Position numbers and translations under genes: made by a program. From the NCBI RefSeq assembly GCF_025905425.1, contig NZ_CP109603.1, forward strand, positions 1,524,001-1,588,000: a stretch of 64,000 nucleotides of DNA. The letters are read 5' to 3'. This document shows, one piece after another, positions 1 through 8,130 of this stretch. The stretch's first letter is position 1. Each line of letters opens with the position of its first letter. Source of the stretch: Pseudomonas putida. Lineage in GTDB: Bacteria > Pseudomonadota > Gammaproteobacteria > Pseudomonadales > Pseudomonadaceae. The notes below the pieces were generated by a model, which was not told the DNA's origin, searched no databases, and saw only the letters and a list, made by a program, of their open reading frames with translations.

Positions 1-196
1 CAAACGCCACGGCAAACACGGCAAAGGTCTTGAGCAAGGCCACACTGGCATCTTCGCTGGCGAAGAACTGGCTGGCGATGAGGGTGGCGAGAAAGCCATA
101 AACGGCGAAGTCGAACCATTCGACGAAGTTGCCAATGGCCGAGGCGGCGATCACCCGGCGCAGGGTGGCGGGGGATACCTCATGAGGTGCGGACAT
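1..196 (-). CDS. MHS-family MFS transporter, N-terminal part (cut by window edge)
   Basis: Only the first 65 or so residues lie in the window. They begin MSAPHEVSPATLRRV and continue into the motif IGNFVEWFDFAVYGF, which is the first membrane helix of the metabolite:H+ symporter (MHS) branch of the major facilitator superfamily (relatives of ProP, ShiA and citrate symporters). The ATG at 196 has a GGAGAG ribosome binding site seven bases upstream. The substrate cannot be told from this fragment. It is an inner-membrane proton symporter for a small organic solute, probably a carboxylate or betaine-like compound (family knowledge). Confidence 0.85.
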   Translation of the reverse strand, partial: MSAPHEVSPATLRRVIAASAIGNFVEWFDFAVYGFLATLIASQFFASEDASVALLKTFAVFAVAF

Positions 197-343
197 ATAG
201 GAGCTCTCCGGATTCCATTGGCAGCCTGAATGAACGTGGCGCGGTCGGGCCGCGCCCTCATTGTTGTGTATGCCAGTAGATCGGTGAGCGCCCGCAGGGG
301 CTTCGTCGAGGGCGACATTGGGATGCCTGTTTCAACCAGGCGG

Positions 344-1114
344 CTACTGCCGGCCCACCTTCCACGGCGCATAGTCGAGCTCGCTGTAACCTTCGGCCTT
401 ACCCTGCTCGTTGGGGCTGAAGCCTGGCATTTGGCTCAGGTCGAGCTTCATGCAACGGCTGTTGAGCTGCGCCTGCAGGTTGCCGTCCAGGCGGAAGGCG
501 TCTTCACGCAGCGGGTTCGGGGAAAGCTGCACCAGGCAGCCCTCGACCTTGCCTTGGGTATTGGCCTGGTAGAACACTGAAGCCTTGCCGATGCTGGTGA
601 CCGGTTGATCGCGCAGCAGTTGCTGCCAGAAGTACTCACGCTGGGCAATGGCCCGATGGCGGGCGGTGCCGGGGGCCTGAATCGCGCGTGGCAACTGGAC
701 GACGATCGGTGCGCGCACCTCAAGCGTGTCTTCGCCGTTGAACAGCGCCGCTGGCACGACCGGGTAGATGGTTTTCCAGCACAGTGCTTCGACCAGGTTC
801 GCCAACGCCTGATGGTCGGAGGGCATTACATCGGCGGGCAGTAGCGCGCCGTACTTGAGGGGGGCTTTTCTGGCCTTGCAGGCCACCGGGGCGCTCTGCC
901 GGTCGAAGGTGACTTGCAGGGTGACGGCGCCAATCTGCTCGCCGGTCGGGGCCAGCGCGATGCTGCGCTGCAAGGCTTGCTGCATGTCGACGGTGAAGGT
1001 TTTGAAGGCCTGGGCATCGGCTTTTATCTGGCTGTCGGCAGAGGGGGAGGATTGGCAGCCGACGAGCGTAACGAGGGCGGCGCTCAGGAGCGCGGGGGGC
1101 AGAATCTTGAACAC
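344..1114 (-). CDS. Lipoprotein with a possible TonB C-terminal-like domain
   Basis: I choose the GTG at 1114 because AAGGAAG lies five bases upstream and because this start gives a clean lipoprotein signal peptide, MFKILPPALLSAALVTLVGC, ending in the lipobox LVGC. The upstream ATG at 1174 would add a charged tail with no purpose. The mature part (about 235 residues) has a stretch from GAVTLQVTFDR to APIVVQLP whose spacing of beta strands and conserved W-x-x-x-P region recalls a TonB C-terminal domain; that match is by eye only. It follows a TonB-dependent receptor on the same strand with a 117-base gap, so co-transcription is likely. It is probably anchored in the outer or inner membrane facing the periplasm. 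No precise function is claimed. Confidence 0.8.
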   Translation of the reverse strand: MFKILPPALLSAALVTLVGCQSSPSADSQIKADAQAFKTFTVDMQQALQRSIALAPTGEQIGAVTLQVTFDRQSAPVACKARKAPLKYGALLPADVMPSDHQALANLVEALCWKTIYPVVPAALFNGEDTLEVRAPIVVQLPRAIQAPGTARHRAIAQREYFWQQLLRDQPVTSIGKASVFYQANTQGKVEGCLVQLSPNPLREDAFRLDGNLQAQLNSRCMKLDLSQMPGFSPNEQGKAEGYSELDYAPWKVGRQ

Positions 1115-1231
1115 GTGAACTTCCTTGCTGAAGCGGTAGCCGGGTGTCTTCGTGAGCCGGCGAATCATGAACATGGGAGCTTATCACTGGCGGCTCTGCC
1201 ACGGGATAACCCCCGTGGCAGAGCCGTTCGC

Positions 1232-3382
1232 TCAGAAGCGCATATCCAGCGCCACCTCGAAGGTACGCGGCGCGCCCATGTAGTACTGGAAGCTGTAGGC
1301 CTGTTTGGCATACACCTCGTCGGTGAGGTTGCGCACCCGCCCAGTCACCGTGGTGTGTTCATCCAGCCGGTAGCGGGCGAAGGCTCCGAACAGTGTGTAG
1401 GCCGGTGCCTTGAGGGTGTTGGCATTGTCGGCGTACACCGAGCCCACGTAGCGCCCATCGACCCCCGCCGACCACGCGGATGTGAAGCTGTAGGTCAGCC
1501 ACAGGTTAGCGACGTTGGCCGGTACGTTGACCGGCGCATTGCCCTTGCGTGATACCGACACGCCGTTGACCGCTTCGTTGAACGTATCGTACTGCGCATC
1601 GACGTAGGCGTAGTTGGCCTCGGCCAGCAGTTTCGGGGTGACCTGCAGCCGCCCGGACAGCTCGACACCGCGTGAGGTCTGTTGACCTGCCTGGACCGTC
1701 AGGTTGGCATCGTTGGAATCGCGCACGGCGAAGTCCTTGCGCACGATCTGGTACAGCGCCAGCGTGGCGGCGCCGCGGCCGTCGAGGAAATCGAACTTGC
1801 TGCCGACTTCCCATTGCTCGCCTTTGGACAGGTCGAACAAGCCCACGTTGGAATAGGTCGCCGCCGCCAGCGAGCCGGCCGGCAAATCGGCTGAGCTGCT
1901 GTACTGTGCGTACACACTGGCGGTTGGCGTCAGCGCGTAGGTCAGGCCGATGCGCCCGGAAAGCGGCTCCCAACGGCGTTCGAAAAACGCCGGCGACGTG
2001 GGGGAAACCGCGCCGTAGTTGGTCACTTGCATGTCCAGGTAGTCGTAGCGCAGGGCGGTCAGCAAGGCCAGTCGGTCGGTCAGTTGCAGGCGGTTCTCGG
2101 CAAACACCGCGCGGTTGGTGACTTCGTGGCGACGCTGTTTGGTCAGGCCGGCATTTACCCCAGGGATGTCGTCGAAACTGCCCGGGTCGAAATGGTCGGG
2201 GTCGACGACGTCGCTCCAGCTGCTCGACGTTGGGTAGAGGGTCTGGCGCATGCGCGAGTATTCCAGCCCCAGCGACCATTGGCTGGCGAAGCCGAACAGT
2301 GTGTTGTCATGGCGCAACTCGATGCGATCGCCCAACAGGTTCTGGTCGTGGCTTTGCAGGTAGGGGCTGCTGCGCTGCACCTTGCCATTGGCGGTGTAGC
2401 TGTAGCGTTCGACGTTGCGGTAGTCGCGTTGGGCGTTGTAGTGGTACAGCGTGTTTTGCACGCTGGTGCTGTCGCTGAGCTGGTAATCGAGGATCGAACG
2501 CAGCCAGCGTACGCGCTGTTCGTAGCGGCCATCGGCGACGTTGTAGTTTTCAAAGCGGCGGCTTTTGTCGATCTTCATCGTGCTGCGCCCCGGCAGGATC
2601 GGCGAGCCCCAGTACGGGCTGTCTTCGTGGTCTTCCTGATACTCCAGCGCCAAGGTGTGGGTGAGGTTGGGCGCCAAATCGCTGAGCACCGAAAACGCCA
2701 GGCTGTCGGTGTTTCGCTGGTTGCGGTCGATGTAGCCATTGCCCTGGCTCCGGCTGAAATCCAGGCGCATGAAGTGGCGGGCATCGGCGGGGTTGCTGGC
2801 CAGTGCCTGATTGATGCCGAAGGCCACTTCCGCGTCATCGAAGCTGCCATAGCGCACACGCCCGTCGATGATCTGCTGATCGCGGCTGGCAAGCTTGGTG
2901 ATGTAGTTGATCGAACCGCCCACCGCGCCTGCACCGTGCAGGAAGGAGGACGGCCCACCGATCAGCTCGACCCGGTCGAGTACCCAGGCATCCACTGGCC
3001 GGGTGGCACTGCTGTAGCCCAGGTTGATGCCGTTGTAGAGCTGGGTGACCTGGTTCTGGGTAAAGCCACGGTAGGCGACGAAGCCGCCATAACCGGGGTT
3101 GGCCGAGGCGTTGACGCCGGTCATGGCGTTGATCACGTCCTGGCTGTCCTTGGCGCCGTGCGCCTCGATCAGGCGGCGGTCCGAGACACTGACCGACGCC
3201 GGGGTTTCCCGCGCGGTGAGGCCCAGGCGCGAACCGGTGCGGATCGGCTCGTCCAGTTGCACGCCGGAGGGGGCGTCGCGCTCGCCGTCGATGGTGGTGG
3301 CGTTGAGTTCAACCGGGGCGTTGTCGGCCCAGGCGAAGGTGCAAGTGCCCATGAGGAGCACCAGTGAGGTCTTGCGGATCAT
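1232..3382 (-). CDS. TonB-dependent outer-membrane receptor, siderophore type
   Basis: 716 residues starting MIRKTSLVLL. A signal peptide ends at the AWA-DN junction, a plug domain occupies roughly residues 50-165 (ETPASVSVSDRRLI, then GGPSSFLHGAGAVGGSINY), and a 22-strand barrel ends in the C-terminal phenylalanine of ALDMRF, as expected for BAM substrates. There is no N-terminal STN signalling domain, so it does not signal through a FecR-type anti-sigma factor. It takes up a ferric siderophore or another metal chelate using TonB energy (family knowledge); the ligand is unknown. The start at 3382 was preferred to 3403 because it gives a normal signal peptide. Its neighbours are a DUF2946 protein upstream and a lipoprotein downstream on the same strand. 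Confidence 0.92.
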   Translation of the reverse strand: MIRKTSLVLLMGTCTFAWADNAPVELNATTIDGERDAPSGVQLDEPIRTGSRLGLTARETPASVSVSDRRLIEAHGAKDSQDVINAMTGVNASANPGYGGFVAYRGFTQNQVTQLYNGINLGYSSATRPVDAWVLDRVELIGGPSSFLHGAGAVGGSINYITKLASRDQQIIDGRVRYGSFDDAEVAFGINQALASNPADARHFMRLDFSRSQGNGYIDRNQRNTDSLAFSVLSDLAPNLTHTLALEYQEDHEDSPYWGSPILPGRSTMKIDKSRRFENYNVADGRYEQRVRWLRSILDYQLSDSTSVQNTLYHYNAQRDYRNVERYSYTANGKVQRSSPYLQSHDQNLLGDRIELRHDNTLFGFASQWSLGLEYSRMRQTLYPTSSSWSDVVDPDHFDPGSFDDIPGVNAGLTKQRRHEVTNRAVFAENRLQLTDRLALLTALRYDYLDMQVTNYGAVSPTSPAFFERRWEPLSGRIGLTYALTPTASVYAQYSSSADLPAGSLAAATYSNVGLFDLSKGEQWEVGSKFDFLDGRGAATLALYQIVRKDFAVRDSNDANLTVQAGQQTSRGVELSGRLQVTPKLLAEANYAYVDAQYDTFNEAVNGVSVSRKGNAPVNVPANVANLWLTYSFTSAWSAGVDGRYVGSVYADNANTLKAPAYTLFGAFARYRLDEHTTVTGRVRNLTDEVYAKQAYSFQYYMGAPRTFEVALDMRF

Positions 3383-3450
3383 GTTGTCGTGTCTTCCACG
3401 CAAAGGTCATGGCTGACCACCAGCGCGCACGCAGGCGCGCCCGGTCGAGG

Positions 3451-3858
3451 TCAGGCGAAGAGAATGGCGGCGGGAAGAGCAGCAGGTGGGGCGCGGGGGT
3501 TGAGGGCAGGGCGTAGGTAGCGCGGTGGTGGCTGTGCCCAACTGCGCACGACAATGGGCGAGCTGGCCCCGGCCTGGGCCGGGATAAAGGCCCAGCCGGT
3601 GTGGGCAAGCGGCACCGCCAGGCCGAACGAGGAGCACACCGGGCAATCGAGCTGGGCCATGTGCTGGTCGCCACCGGCAGGCTCCAGGTCGATGGCCGGG
3701 CCATGGTCGCTGCTGATCGAACAGAAACCACCCTCAAGGCCGGCCAGGCGCAGGCCGCTCATCTGGCCGTGGTGCAGGCCGCACAGCAATAGGCTGAACA
3801 GGACGCAGGCATAGAGCGTCCAGGCGGTCAGCGTGCGGGTCTGCCGGGTGGTTTTCAT
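3451..3858 (-). CDS. DUF2946-family protein
   Basis: 135 residues from MKTTRQTRTL. One N-terminal hydrophobic segment (LYACVLFSLLLCGLHHGQM) is followed by a CPVC motif in DCPVCSSFGLAV and a proline/alanine-rich tail. This layout, with a short membrane anchor, a histidine-containing stretch and a CPxC pair, is that of DUF2946 proteins, which often sit beside TonB-dependent metal or siderophore receptors. The CPxC pair and histidines hint at metal binding, possibly copper, but that is inference. The gene lies 68 bases upstream of the receptor on the same strand and is probably its operon partner. An upstream ATG at 3924 is in frame but lacks a sensible signal sequence. Confidence 0.8.
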   Translation of the reverse strand: MKTTRQTRTLTAWTLYACVLFSLLLCGLHHGQMSGLRLAGLEGGFCSISSDHGPAIDLEPAGGDQHMAQLDCPVCSSFGLAVPLAHTGWAFIPAQAGASSPIVVRSWAQPPPRYLRPALNPRAPPAALPAAILFA

Positions 3859-3938
3859 GGCGGCGAATCTATCACCCGAATGAGGGGGCGGGTAGCCCTG
3901 ATGACGCAAAATGCTGGGGTGCAAAGCACCCCGTGGGG

Positions 3939-4715
3939 TCAGGCCGCCCGCTCCAGTACATCCAGCAGGTCGGCAAACTCCAAGGCCAGCTTGTGCCGCG
4001 GCGCCAGATGCACCAACGGCACCGACACCTGGTGCGACTCGCGCATCTTGATCGAGCTGCTCAGGTACACCGGCAGCACCGGCACCCCTTCGCCACGCAG
4101 TTGATCGACCAGGGTCTGATGCAGTGCCGTACGCCCGGCGAACTGGTTGACGACCACGCCCTCCACCTGCAGCGACGGGTTGTGGTCCTGGCGCAGCTCT
4201 TCTACCTCGGCCATGATGCTGTGCAGCGCCTGGCGCGAGAAGCTGTCGCAGTCGAACGGGATCAACAGGCGTTCGGCAGCCACCAGGGCGCTGAAGGTGT
4301 AGAAGTTCAGCGCTGGCGGCGTATCGATGTAGATCCGCTCGTAGTCTTCGGCCAACTCTACCAGCAGCTTGCGCAATTTGTTGATCTTGAACTTGCTCTC
4401 CAGCTTGCTTTGCAGGTCGCTGAGGTCGGGGCTGGCGGTGATCAGGTGCAGGTTGCTGTAGCGGGTTTCGGTAATTGCCACACGGGGCTTCTTGCCGTGC
4501 GCGGTGGCGGATGACAAGGTTTGGCGGAAGAAGTCGGCAATGCCCGAGGGGATGGCGTCATTGACCAGGCCGGTCAGGTAGTACGTGGCATTGGCTTGCG
4601 GGTCGAGGTCTACCAGCAGGGTCCGATAGCCTTCAGCGGCACTGGCAGCGGCCAGGTTGCAGGCGATGCTCGACTTGCCCACGCCACCTTTCTGATTGAA
4701 AACCACACGACGCAT
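3939..4715 (-). CDS. ParA-family ATPase, orphan
   Basis: 258 residues beginning MRRVVFNQKGGVGKSS. The deviant Walker A motif KGGVGKSS with its signature lysine, the LVDLDPQAN Walker A-prime segment and IYIDTPPAL Walker B segment identify a ParA/MinD-superfamily ATPase that would polymerise on DNA or a membrane in an ATP-dependent way. The ATG at 4715 is preferred over the one at 4730 because GGATGAG lies six bases in front of it. There is no parB-like gene or visible parS cluster beside it, so this is not the chromosome partition ParA but an orphan that probably positions a protein cargo. The intergenic stretch 4716-4851 before it shows nothing else I can name. Confidence 0.9.
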   Translation of the reverse strand: MRRVVFNQKGGVGKSSIACNLAAASAAEGYRTLLVDLDPQANATYYLTGLVNDAIPSGIADFFRQTLSSATAHGKKPRVAITETRYSNLHLITASPDLSDLQSKLESKFKINKLRKLLVELAEDYERIYIDTPPALNFYTFSALVAAERLLIPFDCDSFSRQALHSIMAEVEELRQDHNPSLQVEGVVVNQFAGRTALHQTLVDQLRGEGVPVLPVYLSSSIKMRESHQVSVPLVHLAPRHKLALEFADLLDVLERAA

Positions 4716-4851
4716 GAGACGCTCATCCATGAAGAGTGAAAATGTCAGGTTGGGGTCAATCCTATGACTGAAACACGACAGTTTTATGACAAGGCTTGTA
4801 ACAACTCATGCTGCGGGCCTGCCGTAGAGGGGCCGGTGCTGGTTTTCAGCG

Positions 4852-6441
4852 TCATGCAGGCTCGATGCACACCCGATTGCGCCCACTCTGTTTAGCGCTG
4901 TACAGCGCGCGGTCCGCCTTGCTCAACGTATCGCCAGGCCCGCTGCCGGCGGTGCCAGGCCAATGCGCGACCCCCAGCGAAACCGTCACCGCTCCCACCG
5001 GCTCGACCGACGTATCCTGCACCGCCACGCGTAGCCGCTCCGCCACCGCTGCGGCAACCTCCAGGTTGGCCCCCGGCAGCAGCATGAGAAACTCCTCGCC
5101 CCCTGTGCGGCACAGCAGGTCGCCCTCGCGGCAACAGCGGCGCATCACTTCGGCCAGCCGCCGTAGCACCTGGTCACCAACGTCATGCCCATGCGCATCG
5201 TTAACCCGCTTGAAATGATCGATATCCAGCACGATGGCCGAAAATGCCCGCCCTTCGACTTCCAGCAGCGACAGGCTGAAGTCCAGGTTGCGGCGGTTGC
5301 CCAGCCCGGTCAGCGGGTCGGTCTGGGCATCGCGGTTGAGCCGGCCGATGCGCTCTTGCAGCAAGTTGAGCCCGAACAGCAGCGCACGCTTGAGCTCGGC
5401 CGCCTCGAAGTACCAGGCCGGCACCCGATGCAAGCGCTCGGCAGTGCCCGCGCGGTCCATGGACCTGGCCCCGGCCGCCAACTGCCAGAGTGGCCGGGCG
5501 ATGGTCATCGCCAGCCACCACAGCAGCAGGCTGCCCACCAGTGCCAGTGGCGCGGAGGTGCCGACCACGTTGAGCACCAGGTGGCTCAGCGGGGCCACGG
5601 TCTGCGCCAGCGGCTGCTGCGCCACCACCCCCCAGCCCGCGCTCGGCACTGTGGCGAAGCCCGCCAGCATTGCCACGCCCTGGCTGTTGGTCAGCTGGCG
5701 AGTACCGCTGTCCAGTGTCGCCAGTTGATCGATCAGCGCGTTGCCTTCCACCACCGTGCCGACCCGCTGGCTGTCCGGGTGATACAGCAGGCGACGGTTG
5801 CGATCGACCACATACAGGTACGAGCCGTCCTTGTAGAAGTGCTCGCCCAGCAGGCTGTTGAGGATGTTGCGTTCGCGCAGGTACAGGCTGCCGCCCACGT
5901 AACCCAGGTAGCGCCCATTGCTATCGAAGATCGGCTGCGACAGCGCCACCACCAGGTTGTTGGCGGTCGACAGGTAAGGGATTGAAACCAGTGGCCTACG
6001 TTCGTGGAGGGCTTCCTGTACCCCGGGTGACTGTACCTTGGTGCCCACGTAGTGATGCAGCGCGGCAGGGGAAACGGCCCGCAGGATGCCGTCGGCATCG
6101 ACCACGAACGTCGAGTTGAAGGCAAGGCCCTGGTACAACACGCGATCGGTTTCCGCCTGCAGCGCGGCGGCATCAGCCAATTGGTGAGCTTGCACGCCGG
6201 CGCTGAAAGACAACTGCTGCAAGGCGCTGGCGATGAACGTCTCGGTGATGGACGCAAGCTTCGCCGCATACACCCGGTTAGCCTCAAGGGCATGGTCGAT
6301 CAGCAACTGGCGTTGAACGCGATAGCTGGCGAAATAACTGGCGCACAGCATGACCAAGGCGGTCAGGGCGCAGAGAATCAGAATGAGCGAGCGTAGATCC
6401 AGGCGCAATCCGTGCTTGGTGTGTGGCAATCCTGACCTCAC
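4852..6441 (-). CDS. Membrane diguanylate cyclase (dCache-like sensor plus GGDEF)
   Basis: About 529 residues. A first membrane helix near residues 18-40 (LILILCALTALVMLCASYF) is followed by a periplasmic Cache-like sensor of about 240 residues, a second helix (LALVGSLLLWWLAMTI), a short HAMP-like linker and a C-terminal GGDEF domain. The active-site motif is GGEEF, and an RxxD motif (REGD) sits five residues before it, which is the product-binding inhibition site of this family. So the enzyme should make cyclic-di-GMP from GTP in response to a small extracellular ligand and should be feedback inhibited. The start codon is uncertain: GTG at 6441, or a TTG at 6429 with GAGG upstream. There is no EAL domain. 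Confidence 0.92.
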   Translation of the reverse strand: MRSGLPHTKHGLRLDLRSLILILCALTALVMLCASYFASYRVQRQLLIDHALEANRVYAAKLASITETFIASALQQLSFSAGVQAHQLADAAALQAETDRVLYQGLAFNSTFVVDADGILRAVSPAALHHYVGTKVQSPGVQEALHERRPLVSIPYLSTANNLVVALSQPIFDSNGRYLGYVGGSLYLRERNILNSLLGEHFYKDGSYLYVVDRNRRLLYHPDSQRVGTVVEGNALIDQLATLDSGTRQLTNSQGVAMLAGFATVPSAGWGVVAQQPLAQTVAPLSHLVLNVVGTSAPLALVGSLLLWWLAMTIARPLWQLAAGARSMDRAGTAERLHRVPAWYFEAAELKRALLFGLNLLQERIGRLNRDAQTDPLTGLGNRRNLDFSLSLLEVEGRAFSAIVLDIDHFKRVNDAHGHDVGDQVLRRLAEVMRRCCREGDLLCRTGGEEFLMLLPGANLEVAAAVAERLRVAVQDTSVEPVGAVTVSLGVAHWPGTAGSGPGDTLSKADRALYSAKQSGRNRVCIEPA

Positions 6442-6516
6442 TGGTACGAAAAGGGTATAAGCCTGCTGCTTATAGGTGGAGTGGACTATTGTCGCCGCAG
6501 CCGCGTGCAGCGTCGA

Positions 6517-6996
6517 TCACGAACCTGATTTTTCCAGTGCATCCAGCTCATCCTCGACCTGTTGCATGCGCTGCTCGGCCAGTGCCTGCACCTTCGCGTC
6601 GCGGGCAGTTTCGCGCATCAGGGCGGTCAGCTTGTCGCTCAGGCGTTTGCCGGCCTCGGTCGCTTCCAGGGCGCGGGCCTTGGCCGGATCCTGGGTGGCT
6701 TCGACGATGCTGGCGAATTCGGCGTCGGTGAAGTTCTTCTCGCTGTAGAGCTTGAACAAGTCCTGGCGCTGGTCGTCGACCGTCAGGTGTTTGCGCAGCA
6801 CATCGCGGATGCTCGCTTCGGGCACCTGCGGGTGGGCCTGGGACAGCAGCGACGCCATGCGGTCGATGTTGTGCTCGTAGGCGTCCTGCAGGGGCAGCTT
6901 TGCCAGAATCTGTTCTTCGCGGGAGGGTTTCTGGTCGCAGGCGGCGAGGGCGGCGGTCAGTAGCAGTGGCAGCAGCAACATCTGGAGGCGGGGCAT
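6517..6996 (-). CDS. Small lipoprotein, helical, unknown function
   Basis: 159 residues. The signal peptide MPRLQMLLLPLLLTAALAAC ends in a lipobox (LAAC), so the protein is lipid-modified. The mature part is strongly helical and charged, with runs such as EATEAGKRLSDKL and AEQRMQQVEDELDAL that could form a coiled coil at the C terminus. I do not recognise a named domain. It lies alone on the minus strand between the diguanylate cyclase and a divergent acetyltransferase gene. The residue after the lipid cysteine is aspartate, which in the E. coli Lol rule favours inner-membrane retention; this rule is less strict in Pseudomonas. Confidence 0.8.
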   Translation of the reverse strand: MPRLQMLLLPLLLTAALAACDQKPSREEQILAKLPLQDAYEHNIDRMASLLSQAHPQVPEASIRDVLRKHLTVDDQRQDLFKLYSEKNFTDAEFASIVEATQDPAKARALEATEAGKRLSDKLTALMRETARDAKVQALAEQRMQQVEDELDALEKSGS

Positions 6997-7127
6997 GGTG
7001 TGGCCTGGGTGGGCGGTGAAGACCTGCGATTATAGCGAGGTCACCCTGGCCGAGACGACCCCTGAATTTGCCTTGGGCCGCCAGCTGGGTTAGAACCTGT
7101 GCCCTCAATTCACTGCACGCACGCCCC

Positions 7128-7625
7128 ATGCCGAACTGGATCATCCAACCCGTCCCACGGGATGCCATCGATGAAGTCGTGGTTTTCGTCGACACCGCCC
7201 GCCGCGCGCTCTTCCCCATGCTCAGCGCAGCACCGTTGCCCAATGACCTGGCCCGTTTCGCTGAGACGTACCTGGACGGCGAGGGGCTGTTTCTCGAAGC
7301 CCGTGATCAGGGCCAGCGGGTTGCTGTGATTGGCTATGTGCCCTATGACCACCGTTTTGCACAGCTTCACTATCACCCGATGCGGGTGGTCGAGGTGGTG
7401 CGCCTGTTCGTGTTGCCGGGGTATCGCCGACAGGGGCTTGCCGCGGCGTTGTTCGCGGCATTGCGCCAGGCCGCCGAGCAAGCGGGCGTCGAATGCCTGT
7501 ACCTGCACACGCACCCCTTCTTGCCAGGCGCCATTGCATTCTGGGAGCGCCAAGGGTTCGTGGTGATCGATGTCGAGCAAGACCCCGTGTGGCAAACCAC
7601 GCATATGCAACTGCGGCTGGGATGA
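7128..7625 (+). CDS. GNAT-family N-acetyltransferase
   Basis: 165 residues from MPNWIIQPVPRD. The acetyl-CoA binding motif is VLPGYRRQGLAAALFAALR (the R/Q-x-x-G-x-G/A loop), preceded by the strand VVEVVRLFV and followed by a C-terminal ECLYLHTHPF and AIAFWERQGF, the usual end of the fold. The family transfers an acetyl group from acetyl-CoA to an amine; the substrate here is unknown. The longer frame beginning at 7068 lacks conserved content before MPNW, so the ATG at 7128 is used, although its ribosome binding site is weak. Confidence 0.87.
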   Translation: MPNWIIQPVPRDAIDEVVVFVDTARRALFPMLSAAPLPNDLARFAETYLDGEGLFLEARDQGQRVAVIGYVPYDHRFAQLHYHPMRVVEVVRLFVLPGYRRQGLAAALFAALRQAAEQAGVECLYLHTHPFLPGAIAFWERQGFVVIDVEQDPVWQTTHMQLRLG

Positions 7626-7757
7626 GGCCCCGGTAATCTGTCAGAAGTCGCCTACAGCAGCGGCTTTGCAGTGTTCAACGCGTTCATTTCAAAAGCGCAG
7701 TTGCTTGCTTACCTTCTCTCTCAACGTTTAACCAACGCACCAGAGGGAGATACGCCG

Positions 7758-8081
7758 ATGCCACACATGGCCCTGTACAAGCTCAAGCTGCTGGACGAAT
7801 TCGAGGACCGTAGGGACCCATGGTCGTTCGGCCACTTCGAAAACAGGCTGATGGAATTGTGGCGGGGCGCCACGCGTCACGACGCCAAGGGCATCATCAA
7901 TGCGGCGCACAAGGAAGGGCGCTGGCCCAGGACCGTGAAGCGTTACCTGCTGACCAACTACAAGGCCTTCGGCAATGTCAGTGGGGAGTTGGACCAGACG
8001 TTTGGCGAAGTGCTCGCCTCCATGACCGCGCAAGAAAAAGCCGAGTGGGGTTTGCAGGCGCCATCCGCTGTAGCACCCTGA
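7758..8081 (+). CDS. Conserved hypothetical protein, 107 residues
   Basis: The ATG at 7758 has a strong GAGGGAGA ribosome binding site seven bases upstream, which decides the start over an upstream in-frame ATG at 7671. The product is soluble, with no signal peptide or membrane segment. It is rich in charged and aromatic residues (YKLKLLDEFEDRRDPW, then HKEGRWPRTVKRYLL). I do not recognise a domain. It stands alone on the plus strand and converges with the porin gene downstream. Confidence 0.7.
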   Translation: MPHMALYKLKLLDEFEDRRDPWSFGHFENRLMELWRGATRHDAKGIINAAHKEGRWPRTVKRYLLTNYKAFGNVSGELDQTFGEVLASMTAQEKAEWGLQAPSAVAP

Positions 8082-8086
8082 CCCCG

Positions 8087-8104
8087 GGGCTGCTTGTGCA
8101 GCCC
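8087..8104. terminator. Hairpin between convergent genes
   Basis: GGGCTGC-TTGT-GCAGCCC forms a perfect seven-base-pair stem between the stop codons of the convergent genes ending at 8081 (plus) and 8131 (minus). There is no clear run of T on either side, so it may be a weak bidirectional terminator or only an RNA stem. Confidence 0.4.
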
Positions 8105-8130
8105 ATCGCCGACACTGGCCTGAAAACCTG

